From MED-G105 sp039814575 (GTDB lineage Bacteria > Pseudomonadota > Alphaproteobacteria > Caulobacterales > Parvularculaceae): 64,000 bases of DNA. This document shows positions 42,481 through 51,861 of the stretch, piece by piece (within the stretch, counting starts at the first letter, position 1; each line of letters opens with the position of its first letter). The notes below the pieces were generated by a model. It had not been told where the DNA came from. It did no database searches and saw nothing but the letters and a program-made list of their open reading frames with translations. The position numbers and the translations under genes were made by a program. The DNA is taken from contig JBCCAY010000001.1 in the NCBI GenBank assembly GCA_039814575.1, positions 248,001-312,000 on the forward strand, in the 5' to 3' direction.

Positions 42481-44196
42481 CTAGTTCGTATGCCGTTCGC
42501 TGTCGTTGAGTGCGTTCGCAAGGCCGTTAAGCCCGTCGCCTTGAATGCCGAGTTCTGTCATCAGGGCGTCGAGCAAAGGCGCTTGCGTGCGATAGCGTAA
42601 AGCGGCGTTCACGGCTTGGTCGGCGACGCCAGCCGGCGCGCCGTCACCGCCGGACCCTGCGCCGTTCGCGGACGCGCCGCCTATACCGTCCACATGCAGA
42701 ATTTTGATGCCGTCGATTTTCTCCATGGGCTTCACTTGCTGTTCGATGATGCGCGGCAGCGCCTCGATCAAGGCTTGCTTAATCTGCATGGCGATTTGTT
42801 CTTGGGAGAGCGTGTTCGCCGCTTCATTGACGGCGCGCTTACCGGCCGCTTCCACCGCGTAAATCGCTTCCATCGCCGCAGCGCGCAGTTTCTCCGCTTC
42901 CGCCGCGCCTTCGGCCGTGATGCGTTCTTTCTCGGCATCGGCCTCCGCTGCGATGCGGACCGCCGCGGCCCGGTCGGCTGAGGCGACTTTCTCCGCTTCG
43001 GCCGCCACCTGAATGGCGATCGCTGATTGCTCAGCAGCTTTGCGCGCCTCGATGAGTTCGATTTGTTTCTCGCGCTCTGCGATCTCTGTTTCGCGCGTCG
43101 TCACGACTTGCTCCGAGGCGCGCGCAGCGACGGCGCGGGCCTCGTCCGCGGCCGCGTCGGCTTCTGACTTGGCGCGCGACTTCTCGGCGACGGCGATGTC
43201 GGAATCCTGCTGCGCGAGGGCGACTTGTTTTGTCTTTTCAACGCTCGCCTCTTCCACGGCTTGCGCCTTGGCGATGTCACGTTCGGCGACGACTTGGTCG
43301 GCGACGATGCTGGATTCGCGCACTTTCTGTTCGGCGACGATCTTCGCCTGTTCCGCTTCGCGTTCCCGTTCGGCTTGCTCGCGAGCGATCTGCGCGACCT
43401 GCTCGGCTTTGCGGATTTCAACCTCGCGTTCTTGTTCGAGGCGGGCGTATTCCACGTCACGCGAGATTTCTAAGCGCTGCTGCTCCGCATCGAGATTTTT
43501 GCGTTGAACTTGCACTTCGGTGTCTTGTTCGATGTCGTTGCGTTTTTTGCGCCGCGCTTCGATTTCCTCGGTGAGTTTGGTCAAGCCTTCGGCGTCGAAG
43601 GCGTTGTCAGGGTTGAAATATTCTTTCGACGTTTGGTCGAGGCCGGTGAGGGAAACCGACTCCAGTTCAAGGCCATTTTTCAAGATGTCTTCCGAGACGG
43701 CGGCCTGCACTTTCTGGACAAAGTCGACGCGTTGCTCGTGTAGTTCCTCCATCGCCATTTCGGCCGCAACCGCGCGCAAGGCGTCGACGAACTTGCCTTC
43801 AACGAGTTCTTTTAAGTGTTGCGGCTGCATTGTCCGTTTGCCAAGGGTCTGGGCCGCGTTGGCGATCGATTCCACGGTGGGTTGAACCCGTACATAGAAC
43901 TCCGCTTGCACGTCGACGCGCATGCGGTCGTGCGTGATGAGCGCTTGGTCGGCATGGCGGCGGACTTCAAGGCGCAGCGTGTTCATATTAACGGGGATGA
44001 TTTCGTGCAGGATTGGAAAGACGAGCGCGCCGCCGTTCATAATAACCTTTTGGCCGCCAAAGCCGGTGCGCACAAACGAGACTTCCTTCGAGGAGCGGCG
44101 ATAGAGGCGCGCGAAGACAAGCCCGCAGATGAGTAGAAGGCCGACAATCGCGGCGGCGGCGGTGAGGTAGTATGAGTAGAAACTAAAGTTTGGCAT
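42481..44196 (-). CDS. yqiK: Flotillin-family protein, YqiK type
   Basis: A 571-residue membrane-anchored SPFH protein. One N-terminal membrane segment (about residues 8-32), an SPFH/band-7 domain up to ~200, then a very long charged coiled coil of about 280 residues, and a Gly/Ala-rich tail (about 510-530). Such proteins form oligomers at membrane microdomains. GGAGGGAG precedes the ATG. It is third in the unit PspA-like, YqiJ-like, YqiK, with 72 bases to the YqiJ-like gene. YqiJ-YqiK pairs occur in E. coli, so assignment is good; the role in this organism is inferred. Confidence 0.85.
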   Translation of the reverse strand: MPNFSFYSYYLTAAAAIVGLLLICGLVFARLYRRSSKEVSFVRTGFGGQKVIMNGGALVFPILHEIIPVNMNTLRLEVRRHADQALITHDRMRVDVQAEFYVRVQPTVESIANAAQTLGKRTMQPQHLKELVEGKFVDALRAVAAEMAMEELHEQRVDFVQKVQAAVSEDILKNGLELESVSLTGLDQTSKEYFNPDNAFDAEGLTKLTEEIEARRKKRNDIEQDTEVQVQRKNLDAEQQRLEISRDVEYARLEQEREVEIRKAEQVAQIAREQAEREREAEQAKIVAEQKVRESSIVADQVVAERDIAKAQAVEEASVEKTKQVALAQQDSDIAVAEKSRAKSEADAAADEARAVAARASEQVVTTRETEIAEREKQIELIEARKAAEQSAIAIQVAAEAEKVASADRAAAVRIAAEADAEKERITAEGAAEAEKLRAAAMEAIYAVEAAGKRAVNEAANTLSQEQIAMQIKQALIEALPRIIEQQVKPMEKIDGIKILHVDGIGGASANGAGSGGDGAPAGVADQAVNAALRYRTQAPLLDALMTELGIQGDGLNGLANALNDSERHTN

Positions 44197-44268
44197 AAGG
44201 TCTCCCTCCTTAGGTTGGTCGTGATTTGTGCGTGTTCAGTTCTGTTGGGTCTCTTTGAATGGGCGCCT

Positions 44269-44970
44269 TCAATCTTTGTTTGGCGCAAGCGCCGGCGTTT
44301 CATTGGCGATTCCGCGAAATGTCGCGCCGTTTTTCTCGGTGATAAGAACGGCCGCGCCAGGGCCGAAGCTGACGCCCGGCTCTTCCGGCTCCAGAAGAAT
44401 GTAATGGGTGCGCCCGCGCCCGCCGACGACTTTCGCTTCCGCTGGCGCGCCGGTTCTTGCAACGCCGCGGATCACCGTCGCCACGCGACCGACAAAACTC
44501 GTCGTGGAAACCGCGTCGGTTTCTTCTTTCGGCATAATGCGCGATACCGTGAGGCCGATGGCGCGTGTGGTTGGAAGCGTTGGGATAAGCGCCGCAAGGC
44601 TGGCAAGGCCCACCGGCAGCGCCGCGCCGAAAATGCTCGTTGCGATGCCCTGTAAAGCGAGGCCCGAGAGGCCAAAGGCGCACAAAAACGCCGCCAATAG
44701 AATAAGGATTGGCACCCGCCCGACGCACAGCCACGATAATAGGCTCGCAAAGACGCCGGCCCTAGCGCCGTCAGCGCCGGTCTCTGTTTCAACGCCGGCT
44801 TCGGCGCCGTCGAGTTCCATATCAGCGTCGCCGATATCGCCTAAGTCGGGCAGGGCGTTTTCAATGAGGCCGGAGAAGGCGACGCCGAAGAGGAGGCCGC
44901 CGACTTCGAGAAGCGCGATTAACCCCATCGCCATCAAGGCGATAATGAAAGGGCCAGTACCAGCATCCAT
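44269..44970 (-). CDS. YqiJ-like inner membrane protein with OB-fold-type tail
   Basis: A 233-residue membrane protein: hydrophobic segments near residues 8-32, 74-100 and 105-130, then a cytoplasmic C-terminal domain (SFVGRVATVIRGVARTGAPAE, THYILLEPEEPGV) with beta strands typical of the OB-fold of NfeD/YqiJ proteins. NfeD-type proteins partner with flotillins. AAGGAG precedes the ATG. It lies six bases after the stop of the PspA-like gene and upstream of the flotillin. Confidence 0.8.
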   Translation of the reverse strand: MDAGTGPFIIALMAMGLIALLEVGGLLFGVAFSGLIENALPDLGDIGDADMELDGAEAGVETETGADGARAGVFASLLSWLCVGRVPILILLAAFLCAFGLSGLALQGIATSIFGAALPVGLASLAALIPTLPTTRAIGLTVSRIMPKEETDAVSTTSFVGRVATVIRGVARTGAPAEAKVVGGRGRTHYILLEPEEPGVSFGPGAAVLITEKNGATFRGIANETPALAPNKD

Positions 44971-44976
44971 CGTAAT

Positions 44977-45498
44977 TTAGTCTCCTTTCTGAAGGTTTGT
45001 ATACGGGGCAGAAGCTGCAGCGATCAGTCGATCGAGTTCGGCGAGTAATGTGGTGCGTGCACGGCGTTCGTTTTCGTCCGCTGGGTCGCGCTCAGCGTCG
45101 ATCAATGCTGACAGCGCGTCGATTTCTCGCGAGGCCAGACCCAGCAATCGGTCTAGATCGTCAATCCGGCTCCGGCGCGCGCGGGCGTCCGCGAGGGCGG
45201 CGCGCGCTAAGTCGTCGCGACCCTGACGGATTGCGAAGTCGGTTTTCTCTTGGGTGTCATCGCCCGCCTCACGCTCAAGGACCGCTTTTTCCTTGAGCAG
45301 CCGTCTCTGGAAAACTAGGGCCCGTCCGAGTGCCGCTTTCAGCGCGTCATCGGACGGGTCGAACGCGTCACCCGACGCATTGGCATCAGGCGCACGCCCG
45401 CCGGATTTCAAAGCGCCGTCGGCTGTTTGCGGTGAAATTTCAAGAAAATCAGTGATAAGCGCACGCAACGACTTGAAAAAGTCCGTCTGTTCCCCCAA
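44977..45498 (-). CDS. Short PspA/IM30-like coiled-coil protein
   Basis: A 173-residue, highly charged helical protein with no membrane segment. The segment FAIRQGRDDLARAALADARARRSRIDDLDRLL recalls the PspA core in which a run of the form GREDLARAAL-E occurs, split here only for brevity. The N-terminal half is shorter than PspA (222 residues) and has polar Ser/Asp-rich runs. I chose the TTG at 45498, preceded by AGGAG ten bases away. It is first in the unit with YqiJ-like and flotillin genes. Likely a membrane-stress protein acting with the flotillin, by context. Confidence 0.55.
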   Translation of the reverse strand: MGEQTDFFKSLRALITDFLEISPQTADGALKSGGRAPDANASGDAFDPSDDALKAALGRALVFQRRLLKEKAVLEREAGDDTQEKTDFAIRQGRDDLARAALADARARRSRIDDLDRLLGLASREIDALSALIDAERDPADENERRARTTLLAELDRLIAAASAPYTNLQKGD

Positions 45499-45753
45499 AG
45501 CGCTTATTCTCCTGTATTCAATAGAGCGATAGATACGATGCGGACGCGTCGTGTTCTACCAATTGCTGATTGTATATTGGTGCTGCAACCAGTTATTTCA
45601 AGGCGCCTTTTCGAGGCAATAGGCGTACGAATCTGAGAACGCCGTTTGGCCGCGTTTGCGGCGCAAGGAAGCAGGTTTTGATCTTTGCTGCGCGGCGGGT
45701 ATAAGCGGCCCTTCGTTTGGACAAATAACGGCATTTAAACAGGAGGCGCGCCA

Positions 45754-47046
<1,293 letters not shown>

Positions 47047-47071
47047 GAGACGGATGTTCTTGTGCGTTGCT

Positions 47072-47180
47072 ATCCTTCGAGACGCGAACCTTACGGTTCG
47101 TTCCTCAGGATGAGGCGTGAGCCTTTATTTCAAGTACGTCCCTCATCCTGAAGAGCGCCTACCGGCGCGTCTCGAAGGAT
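47072..47180. repeat. Dispersed palindromic repeat, copy 2
   Basis: Bounded by ATCCTTCGAGAC (47072-47083) and GTCTCGAAGGAT (47169-47180), with internal arms CCTCAGGATGAGG and CCTCATCCTGAAGAG. The outer arms are identical to copy 1 at 36405-36512 and the centre differs. It sits between convergent purA and the DUF2007 gene, where it could also act as terminator. Confidence 0.85.
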
Positions 47181-47190
47181 GGCGACGCGC

Positions 47191-47565
47191 TCAGTCGTTT
47201 ATTTCAGGATCATGCCGATACTTCCGAACCCGCCACCATAGCGGCGTTCCAAACATAAAAACCGTTCCCATCGCGAATAACGCCCGCAATGGTCGCTGTT
47301 TCGACGGCTCGTCGCTCTGTTCGGGATCGTCTTCTTCGGCGATGCTGGCGGCGGCGAGTCGGTCGGCTATAACATCTCGCGCACGATCCAAATCGCTTTC
47401 CGATACGCACAATCGATGTCCGCCGAGGGCGACGCGCAAGAGCGGGTCGGCCGCCAGATGGTGGGCGTTGGCGATGATCGTTGGTATTCCGTTTGCGGAT
47501 AAAAAGCTTTGCGCGCAAAGCGCTTCTTCTGGATCAAGTAAAGCGTCGAGCTGTCGAAGAGCCAT
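47191..47565 (-). CDS. DUF2007 protein with a C-terminal membrane segment
   Basis: A 124-residue protein. The N-terminal 70 residues (LLDPEEALCAQSFLSANGIPTIIANAH) match DUF2007, a small PII-like domain often called putative signal-transducing protein, and a hydrophobic segment at about 95-112 (ALFAMGTVFMFGTPLWW) anchors it. The function is unknown. Divergent from coaBC; the gap is about 100 bases. Confidence 0.8.
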   Translation of the reverse strand: MALRQLDALLDPEEALCAQSFLSANGIPTIIANAHHLAADPLLRVALGGHRLCVSESDLDRARDVIADRLAAASIAEEDDPEQSDEPSKQRPLRALFAMGTVFMFGTPLWWRVRKYRHDPEIND

Positions 47566-47667
47566 ACTTAAGATATGGGGTCGTTCGTCGGCAGTGCAAC
47601 TGTGCGGCGCTGTCTTCTTACGCTGGCCATTCCCCTAAGCGCTTCAATGGGCTATGAAAATCCCATT

Positions 47668-48909
47668 ATGACCTCATCCGACCGACAGTCTGTTTTGCTC
47701 ATCATCGGCGGCGGCGTCGCCGCTTACAAGGCCCTGGAATTGGTGCGCCTCCTCGCCAAACGCGAGATCGCGACACGGGCCATCCTCACGCGGGCCGGCG
47801 CGGAGTTCGTGACGCCCCTGTCGGTCGGCGCGCTCACTGGCGAGAAAGTTTTCCAAGATCTTTTCGACCTCACGGACGAGGCGGAAATGGGGCATATCGA
47901 GCTGTCGCGATCGGCGGATCTCGTGGTCGTCGCCCCCGCCACGGCGGATTTGATGGCGAAGGCCGCGAACGGTCTGGCCAATGATCTCGCCTCGACGGCG
48001 ATCCTCGCAACGGACAAGCCCGTGCTTTATGCGCCGGCCATGAACGTGCGCATGTGGGAGCACGCTGCGACCCAGCGCAATGTCGCTCAATTAAAAGCTG
48101 ACGGCGCGCTTATGGTCTGCCCCGGCGAAGGTGAAATGGCTTGCGGCGAGTACGGGCCGGGGCGCATGGCGGAGGCGGCGGAAATCGCCGACGCGGTTGA
48201 AGCGCACTTCGCGGGTCTTGCGGGCGGGCCGCTCGCGGGGCGGCGGGTTCTGTTGACCGCAGGCCCGACTTACGAGGCGATTGACCCCGTGCGCTACATC
48301 GCCAATCGCTCATCCGGCAAGCAAGGGTTTGCGATCGCCCGCGCGCTCGTACGCGCCGGCGCCGACGTGACGCTGGTGTCCGGTCCGACCGACTTGGCCG
48401 CGCCCGCGGGCGTCACATTGGTGCGGGTGGAAAGCGCCCGCGAGATGATGGCGGCGAGCGAGGCGGCATTGCCCGCTGACTGCGCCATCATGTGCGCGGC
48501 GGTGGCGGACTATCGCCCCGGCATTGAGAGCGAGCAAAAAATCAAGAAAGAGCGTGGCGGCCTCACCGCCATTCCGGTGACGGAGAACCCGGACATTTTG
48601 AAAACCGTCGCCGCCCTGCCGAAAGGTCGACCGACGCTCGTTGTCGGCTTTGCGGCGGAGACGGACGATGTCGTCACCTATGCGCAGGCCAAGCGCGCGC
48701 GCAAGGGTTGCGATTGGATCGTCGCCAATGACGTATCGCCGGGCGAGCATTCGGCGATGGGCGGCGATGATAACTCAGTTATTCTGATTACGGATGACGG
48801 TGAAGAAGCCTGGCCGGAAATGCCGAAAGACGCCGTGGCGCGGAAGCTCGTGGCGCGCATCGCCGAGGCGTTGGACGAGATGCTTGGCGCGGCGCAAGCG
48901 GCGGAGTAA
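47668..48909 (+). CDS. coaBC: Bifunctional phosphopantothenoylcysteine decarboxylase/phosphopantothenate-cysteine ligase
   Basis: Coenzyme A synthesis from 4'-phosphopantothenate. The CoaC half has GGGVAAYKALELVR, APAMNVRMW and the ECG-type active-site cysteine loop GEMACGEYGPGRM; the CoaB half has TAGPTYEAIDPVRYIANRSSGKQG, AVADYRP and the KIKKE lysine. I give 413 residues from ATG 47668 (MTSSDRQ), but ATG 47647 and a longer frame back to 47575 are possible; none has a clear ribosome site. No dut gene follows, unlike many bacteria. Confidence 0.93.
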   Translation: MTSSDRQSVLLIIGGGVAAYKALELVRLLAKREIATRAILTRAGAEFVTPLSVGALTGEKVFQDLFDLTDEAEMGHIELSRSADLVVVAPATADLMAKAANGLANDLASTAILATDKPVLYAPAMNVRMWEHAATQRNVAQLKADGALMVCPGEGEMACGEYGPGRMAEAAEIADAVEAHFAGLAGGPLAGRRVLLTAGPTYEAIDPVRYIANRSSGKQGFAIARALVRAGADVTLVSGPTDLAAPAGVTLVRVESAREMMAASEAALPADCAIMCAAVADYRPGIESEQKIKKERGGLTAIPVTENPDILKTVAALPKGRPTLVVGFAAETDDVVTYAQAKRARKGCDWIVANDVSPGEHSAMGGDDNSVILITDDGEEAWPEMPKDAVARKLVARIAEALDEMLGAAQAAE

Positions 48910-48950
48910 GGTTTGCGATATTCAGCTTTGTGTGCTGTTGCTGGTTGGTT

Positions 48951-49322
48951 TCAGTCTCGCGATGAGAAAGGGTTAGCGATCGCGTCCATCACTTTATGCG
49001 GCAGAGACCTGGCGATTGTCGCAAGTATCCAGAAGTGTCCTTTTATCACGGCGCGCTTCGCGCGCTTAAATTCGCCCGCGGCCAATAACTGATTGTATTC
49101 TTCACGCATGTCGATTATGTGGTCTTCGATATGACCTTCGACATATTTCCTCGGAAAAATTTCTTTTGCGAAGCCCAATAGGCGGGCACCGGGTGGTCTC
49201 GATAGTCCACGGTGGTTCGATTGGTAAGTCAACGATCGAGAATTCAATGTTTCTCGAATCAGAGTTCTTGCGAACTTCGGCTTATAAAAGACATATTCAT
49301 TTGTGACTATCTTTATAGTCAC
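48951..49322 (-). CDS. Small PadR-associated protein, permease-prefix-like
   Basis: A 123-residue protein with a basic N-terminus and the segment DMREEYNQLLAAGEFKRAKRAV followed by GHFWILATIARSLPHKV. This pattern, an acidic EEY helix then a tryptophan/aromatic helix, recalls the 'permease prefix' domain that often follows PadR-type regulator genes. Start uncertain: I used GTG 49322; an AT-rich stretch including ten T bases (49353-49362) lies upstream, and an ATG there (49353) opens only an 18-codon frame. It may be a frameshifted gene. The segment is AT-richer than its surroundings. Confidence 0.5.
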   Translation of the reverse strand: MTIKIVTNEYVFYKPKFARTLIRETLNSRSLTYQSNHRGLSRPPGARLLGFAKEIFPRKYVEGHIEDHIIDMREEYNQLLAAGEFKRAKRAVIKGHFWILATIARSLPHKVMDAIANPFSSRD

Positions 49323-49366
49323 CTTTTCGTAAGAGTCTTCGGTATGCTGCCATTTTTTTTTTGTCC

Positions 49367-49663
49367 TTATAACGCACCGGCGAATTCTCCACCAATGGCT
49401 GTTTGCAGCGCGCCGTAGGCGAGCATGACCTTTCGGCCCTTTCCGGTGATTATGAAGCGCCTGCGTTTTAAGCCGTCCGGGTCCTGCACGTCTTCAGCGC
49501 TTGTTTTGACGAACCCTTTTTTTTCAAGCCGGTTCAGCAAAACGTAAATCGATCCGCGCTTTAAGCGTTTGTCGCGGTCGACCAATTGCAGGCCGAACAT
49601 CGCGCCGCCCGACGCTAGGTTTTCGAGAATGATGTTCTCTGTCGCTGTCAGATTTATTCCCAT
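49367..49663 (-). CDS. PadR-family transcriptional regulator
   Basis: A 98-residue winged-helix protein: TATENIILENLASGGAMFG, RGSIYVLLNRLEKKGFVKT and KRRRFIITGKGRKVM are the three characteristic elements of PadR regulators (HTH plus wing). It has no long C-terminal dimer helix, as in the short PadR-s class. It probably controls the following 123-residue gene (44 bases downstream) and itself. An inverted repeat TCTTA-N7-TAAGA lies just upstream (49674-49690), a possible operator. Confidence 0.8.
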   Translation of the reverse strand: MGINLTATENIILENLASGGAMFGLQLVDRDKRLKRGSIYVLLNRLEKKGFVKTSAEDVQDPDGLKRRRFIITGKGRKVMLAYGALQTAIGGEFAGAL

Positions 49664-49817
49664 AACGCAGGCATCTTATCTTTTGTAAGACACCGATGTC
49701 AAATTTGAAATTGCTGGTGGTTGTAGCAGTCGCCTAAATACCGAGGTGTATCTGGGCTGCGCCTTATTGAGGTTCAACAGCGAGTAAGGGGTCGGCGGAG
49801 AGAGCCAGTTGTGATCC

Positions 49818-50600
49818 TTAAACCCGCGTATTGACCCGCGTACTTGACGCCTCGTCGTCATTCGACGATTGATCGGAGCCCGGATTGTCGCCGCCAGCCG
49901 CGTCAGCTTCTTGCGGGGGCTCGCCTGTGGAGACGACAACCATCGCCGCCCGCAAGACACGATCACCGAGGACAAATCCCGTTTGCGCAACGTTCGCGAC
50001 GTGCCCGGAGGGAACGCCGGCGGCGGGCGCTTGGGCCACAGCCTGGTGGAGATTGGGGTCGAACTTCTCACCCGTCGGCGATATGCGTTTGACGCCATGG
50101 CGCTCCAGCATGGTGAGGAGTTCTTTTTCCGTCATGCGAACGCCCGTCATCAGGCCCTTTAGGCCGTCTGCGGATAATTCTGACGGATCTTCCGGCGCCG
50201 CCGCGAGGGCGCGCTCGAAATTGTCTGCGACGGAGAGAAGGTCGCGGGCGAAATTCGCGATGGCGTATTTGCCGGCGTCTTGGCGTTCGCGTTCGGCGCG
50301 GCGGCGGGTGTTCTCAAGCTCAGCCGCCGAGCGCAGCAATTTGTCGTTCAAGCGGTCGACTTCGTCTTGTAGCCCCGCGACGGCCGCGTTCGCCAACATA
50401 TCGGGGTCTAAACCGAGATCGTCCGGTCCGACGCCCGCGGCGATGTCCTCGCCGATGCTCGCGGCGTCATCATCCATTTCGCCGCCCGCCTCTTGGCCTT
50501 CGTTTTCTTCGTAGTCTTTATCGCCCATGCCTTTATCGCCCATGCCTGTCGCTGACGGCCTCGCTTCGCGTGTTCGTGTCCCCAGAATTCGGTCGTTCAT
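49818..50600 (-). CDS. grpE: GrpE nucleotide exchange factor
   Basis: Cochaperone that releases ADP from DnaK. The 260-residue protein has an acidic N-terminal part, a coiled coil (about 80-130) and the beta-wing with KRISPTGEKFDPNLHQAV and GFVLGDRVLRAAMVVVS. The first ~45 residues contain a near-duplicated GMGDKGMGDKD. A long C-terminal tail (about 35 residues) is rich in Asp, Ser and Asn. It follows hrcA by 57 bases on the same strand. ATG 50543 is an alternative start. Confidence 0.93.
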   Translation of the reverse strand: MNDRILGTRTREARPSATGMGDKGMGDKDYEENEGQEAGGEMDDDAASIGEDIAAGVGPDDLGLDPDMLANAAVAGLQDEVDRLNDKLLRSAAELENTRRRAERERQDAGKYAIANFARDLLSVADNFERALAAAPEDPSELSADGLKGLMTGVRMTEKELLTMLERHGVKRISPTGEKFDPNLHQAVAQAPAAGVPSGHVANVAQTGFVLGDRVLRAAMVVVSTGEPPQEADAAGGDNPGSDQSSNDDEASSTRVNTRV

Positions 50601-50657
50601 GTACGCAGGACGCCGGCGTTTTTCAACTAATCTTGTAGGATTGTAGCGATCGCCGGT

Positions 50658-51692
50658 TTAACCGCGGGAGAGAACCTTAGAGACTGCGTCGGCCGTGTAA
50701 TCGACGATGGGCACGATGCGCGCATAATTGAGCCGCGTTGGCCCCAAAACACCGACAACGCCGACAATGGTGTTGGATTGGTCGCGATAGGGCGCCGCGA
50801 TCACTGACGAGCCCGACAGCGAGAAGAGCCGGTTTTCTGAACCGATAAAGACTTTCACGCCTTCGCCTTCGCGGGCGGCGTTTAGAACGTCGATAACGTC
50901 GCGTTTGCGCTCCAAATCGTCGAACAACATGCGGACTTTTTCGAGGTCCGCTTCGCTCGCCTCATCGAGCAGCCGGCCGCGACCGCGCACGATGAGGCTG
51001 GAGCGTTCGCCGCCGGCGAGTTCCGCGACGCCGTCGGAGACGAGCCTTGAGGTCACTTCGTCGAGAGCGGCCTGATTGGTCTCCACCTCGTCCAAAATGG
51101 TTGTGCGCATTTCGCTCAAGGATTTGCCGGCGAGGCGCGCGGACAGATAGTTCCCTGCTGAGATAAGGGACGCGGGCGGCAGACCGTCGGGGGTCGCCAT
51201 AACACGGTTCTCCACCCGGCCGTCGTCAAAGACGAGAACGGCGAGGGCCTGGCCCGGCCCGGTGGCGACGAATTCCACGTGTCGTAAGGGCGCTTCAGAC
51301 TTCGGCGCGACGACGAGACTGGCGCTTTGGGTGAGGCCGGAAAGGCGAGCGGCGGCTTCTTCTAATATCGTGCCCCCGTCGCTGTCGCGCGCGCCGATAT
51401 CGAGGGCACGGCGTTCTTGGTCGCTCAAATCGCCAATTTGCATCAAGCCGTCGACAAAGAGCCGGAGGCCGTATTCCGTCGGTAGGCGGCCGGCGGAGAC
51501 ATGCGGCGCATAGAGAAGGCCCATATCGGTGAGATCCGCCATGACATTGCGGATCGTCGCCGGCGAGACGTCGAGCTTGGCGTCCTGGGACAGCGTGCGC
51601 GATCCGACGGGTTCGCCACTGTCCAGATAGGATTCGACGATTTGCCGGAACACTTTGCGGGCCCGCTCGTCCATATCCGTTAAAATGTTCAT
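50658..51692 (-). CDS. hrcA: Heat-inducible transcription repressor HrcA
   Basis: Repressor of heat-shock genes that binds the CIRCE element. The 344-residue protein begins DERARKVFRQIVESYLDSGEPVGSRTLSQ, with the winged helix, and VSPATIRNVMADLTDMGLLYAPHVSAGRLPTEYGLRLFVD, split here only for length. It precedes grpE as in most alphaproteobacteria. I found no CIRCE palindrome in its own 170-base upstream region, so autoregulation through CIRCE is not shown. Confidence 0.95.
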   Translation of the reverse strand: MNILTDMDERARKVFRQIVESYLDSGEPVGSRTLSQDAKLDVSPATIRNVMADLTDMGLLYAPHVSAGRLPTEYGLRLFVDGLMQIGDLSDQERRALDIGARDSDGGTILEEAAARLSGLTQSASLVVAPKSEAPLRHVEFVATGPGQALAVLVFDDGRVENRVMATPDGLPPASLISAGNYLSARLAGKSLSEMRTTILDEVETNQAALDEVTSRLVSDGVAELAGGERSSLIVRGRGRLLDEASEADLEKVRMLFDDLERKRDVIDVLNAAREGEGVKVFIGSENRLFSLSGSSVIAAPYRDQSNTIVGVVGVLGPTRLNYARIVPIVDYTADAVSKVLSRG

Positions 51693-51861
51693 GGCGCTAA
51701 AATAGGCGTTGTCGGCTGTTGAGGGAATGCGCGAATGCGGTTTACAGACGCTGAAAACCCTAATTCGGCCTCAAACTGGCCATTAATGGATGCAGGTTAA
51801 CCGCTGCTGGGCCGCGGCGTTTTTTGTTGACTAGCCCGCGTATCCAAACTGGGGGACATCA

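Noticed and set aside
51693..51861. Possible CIRCE element (HrcA site) upstream of hrcA
   Set aside because: I searched for TTAGCACTC-N9-GAGTGCTAA and found nothing close.
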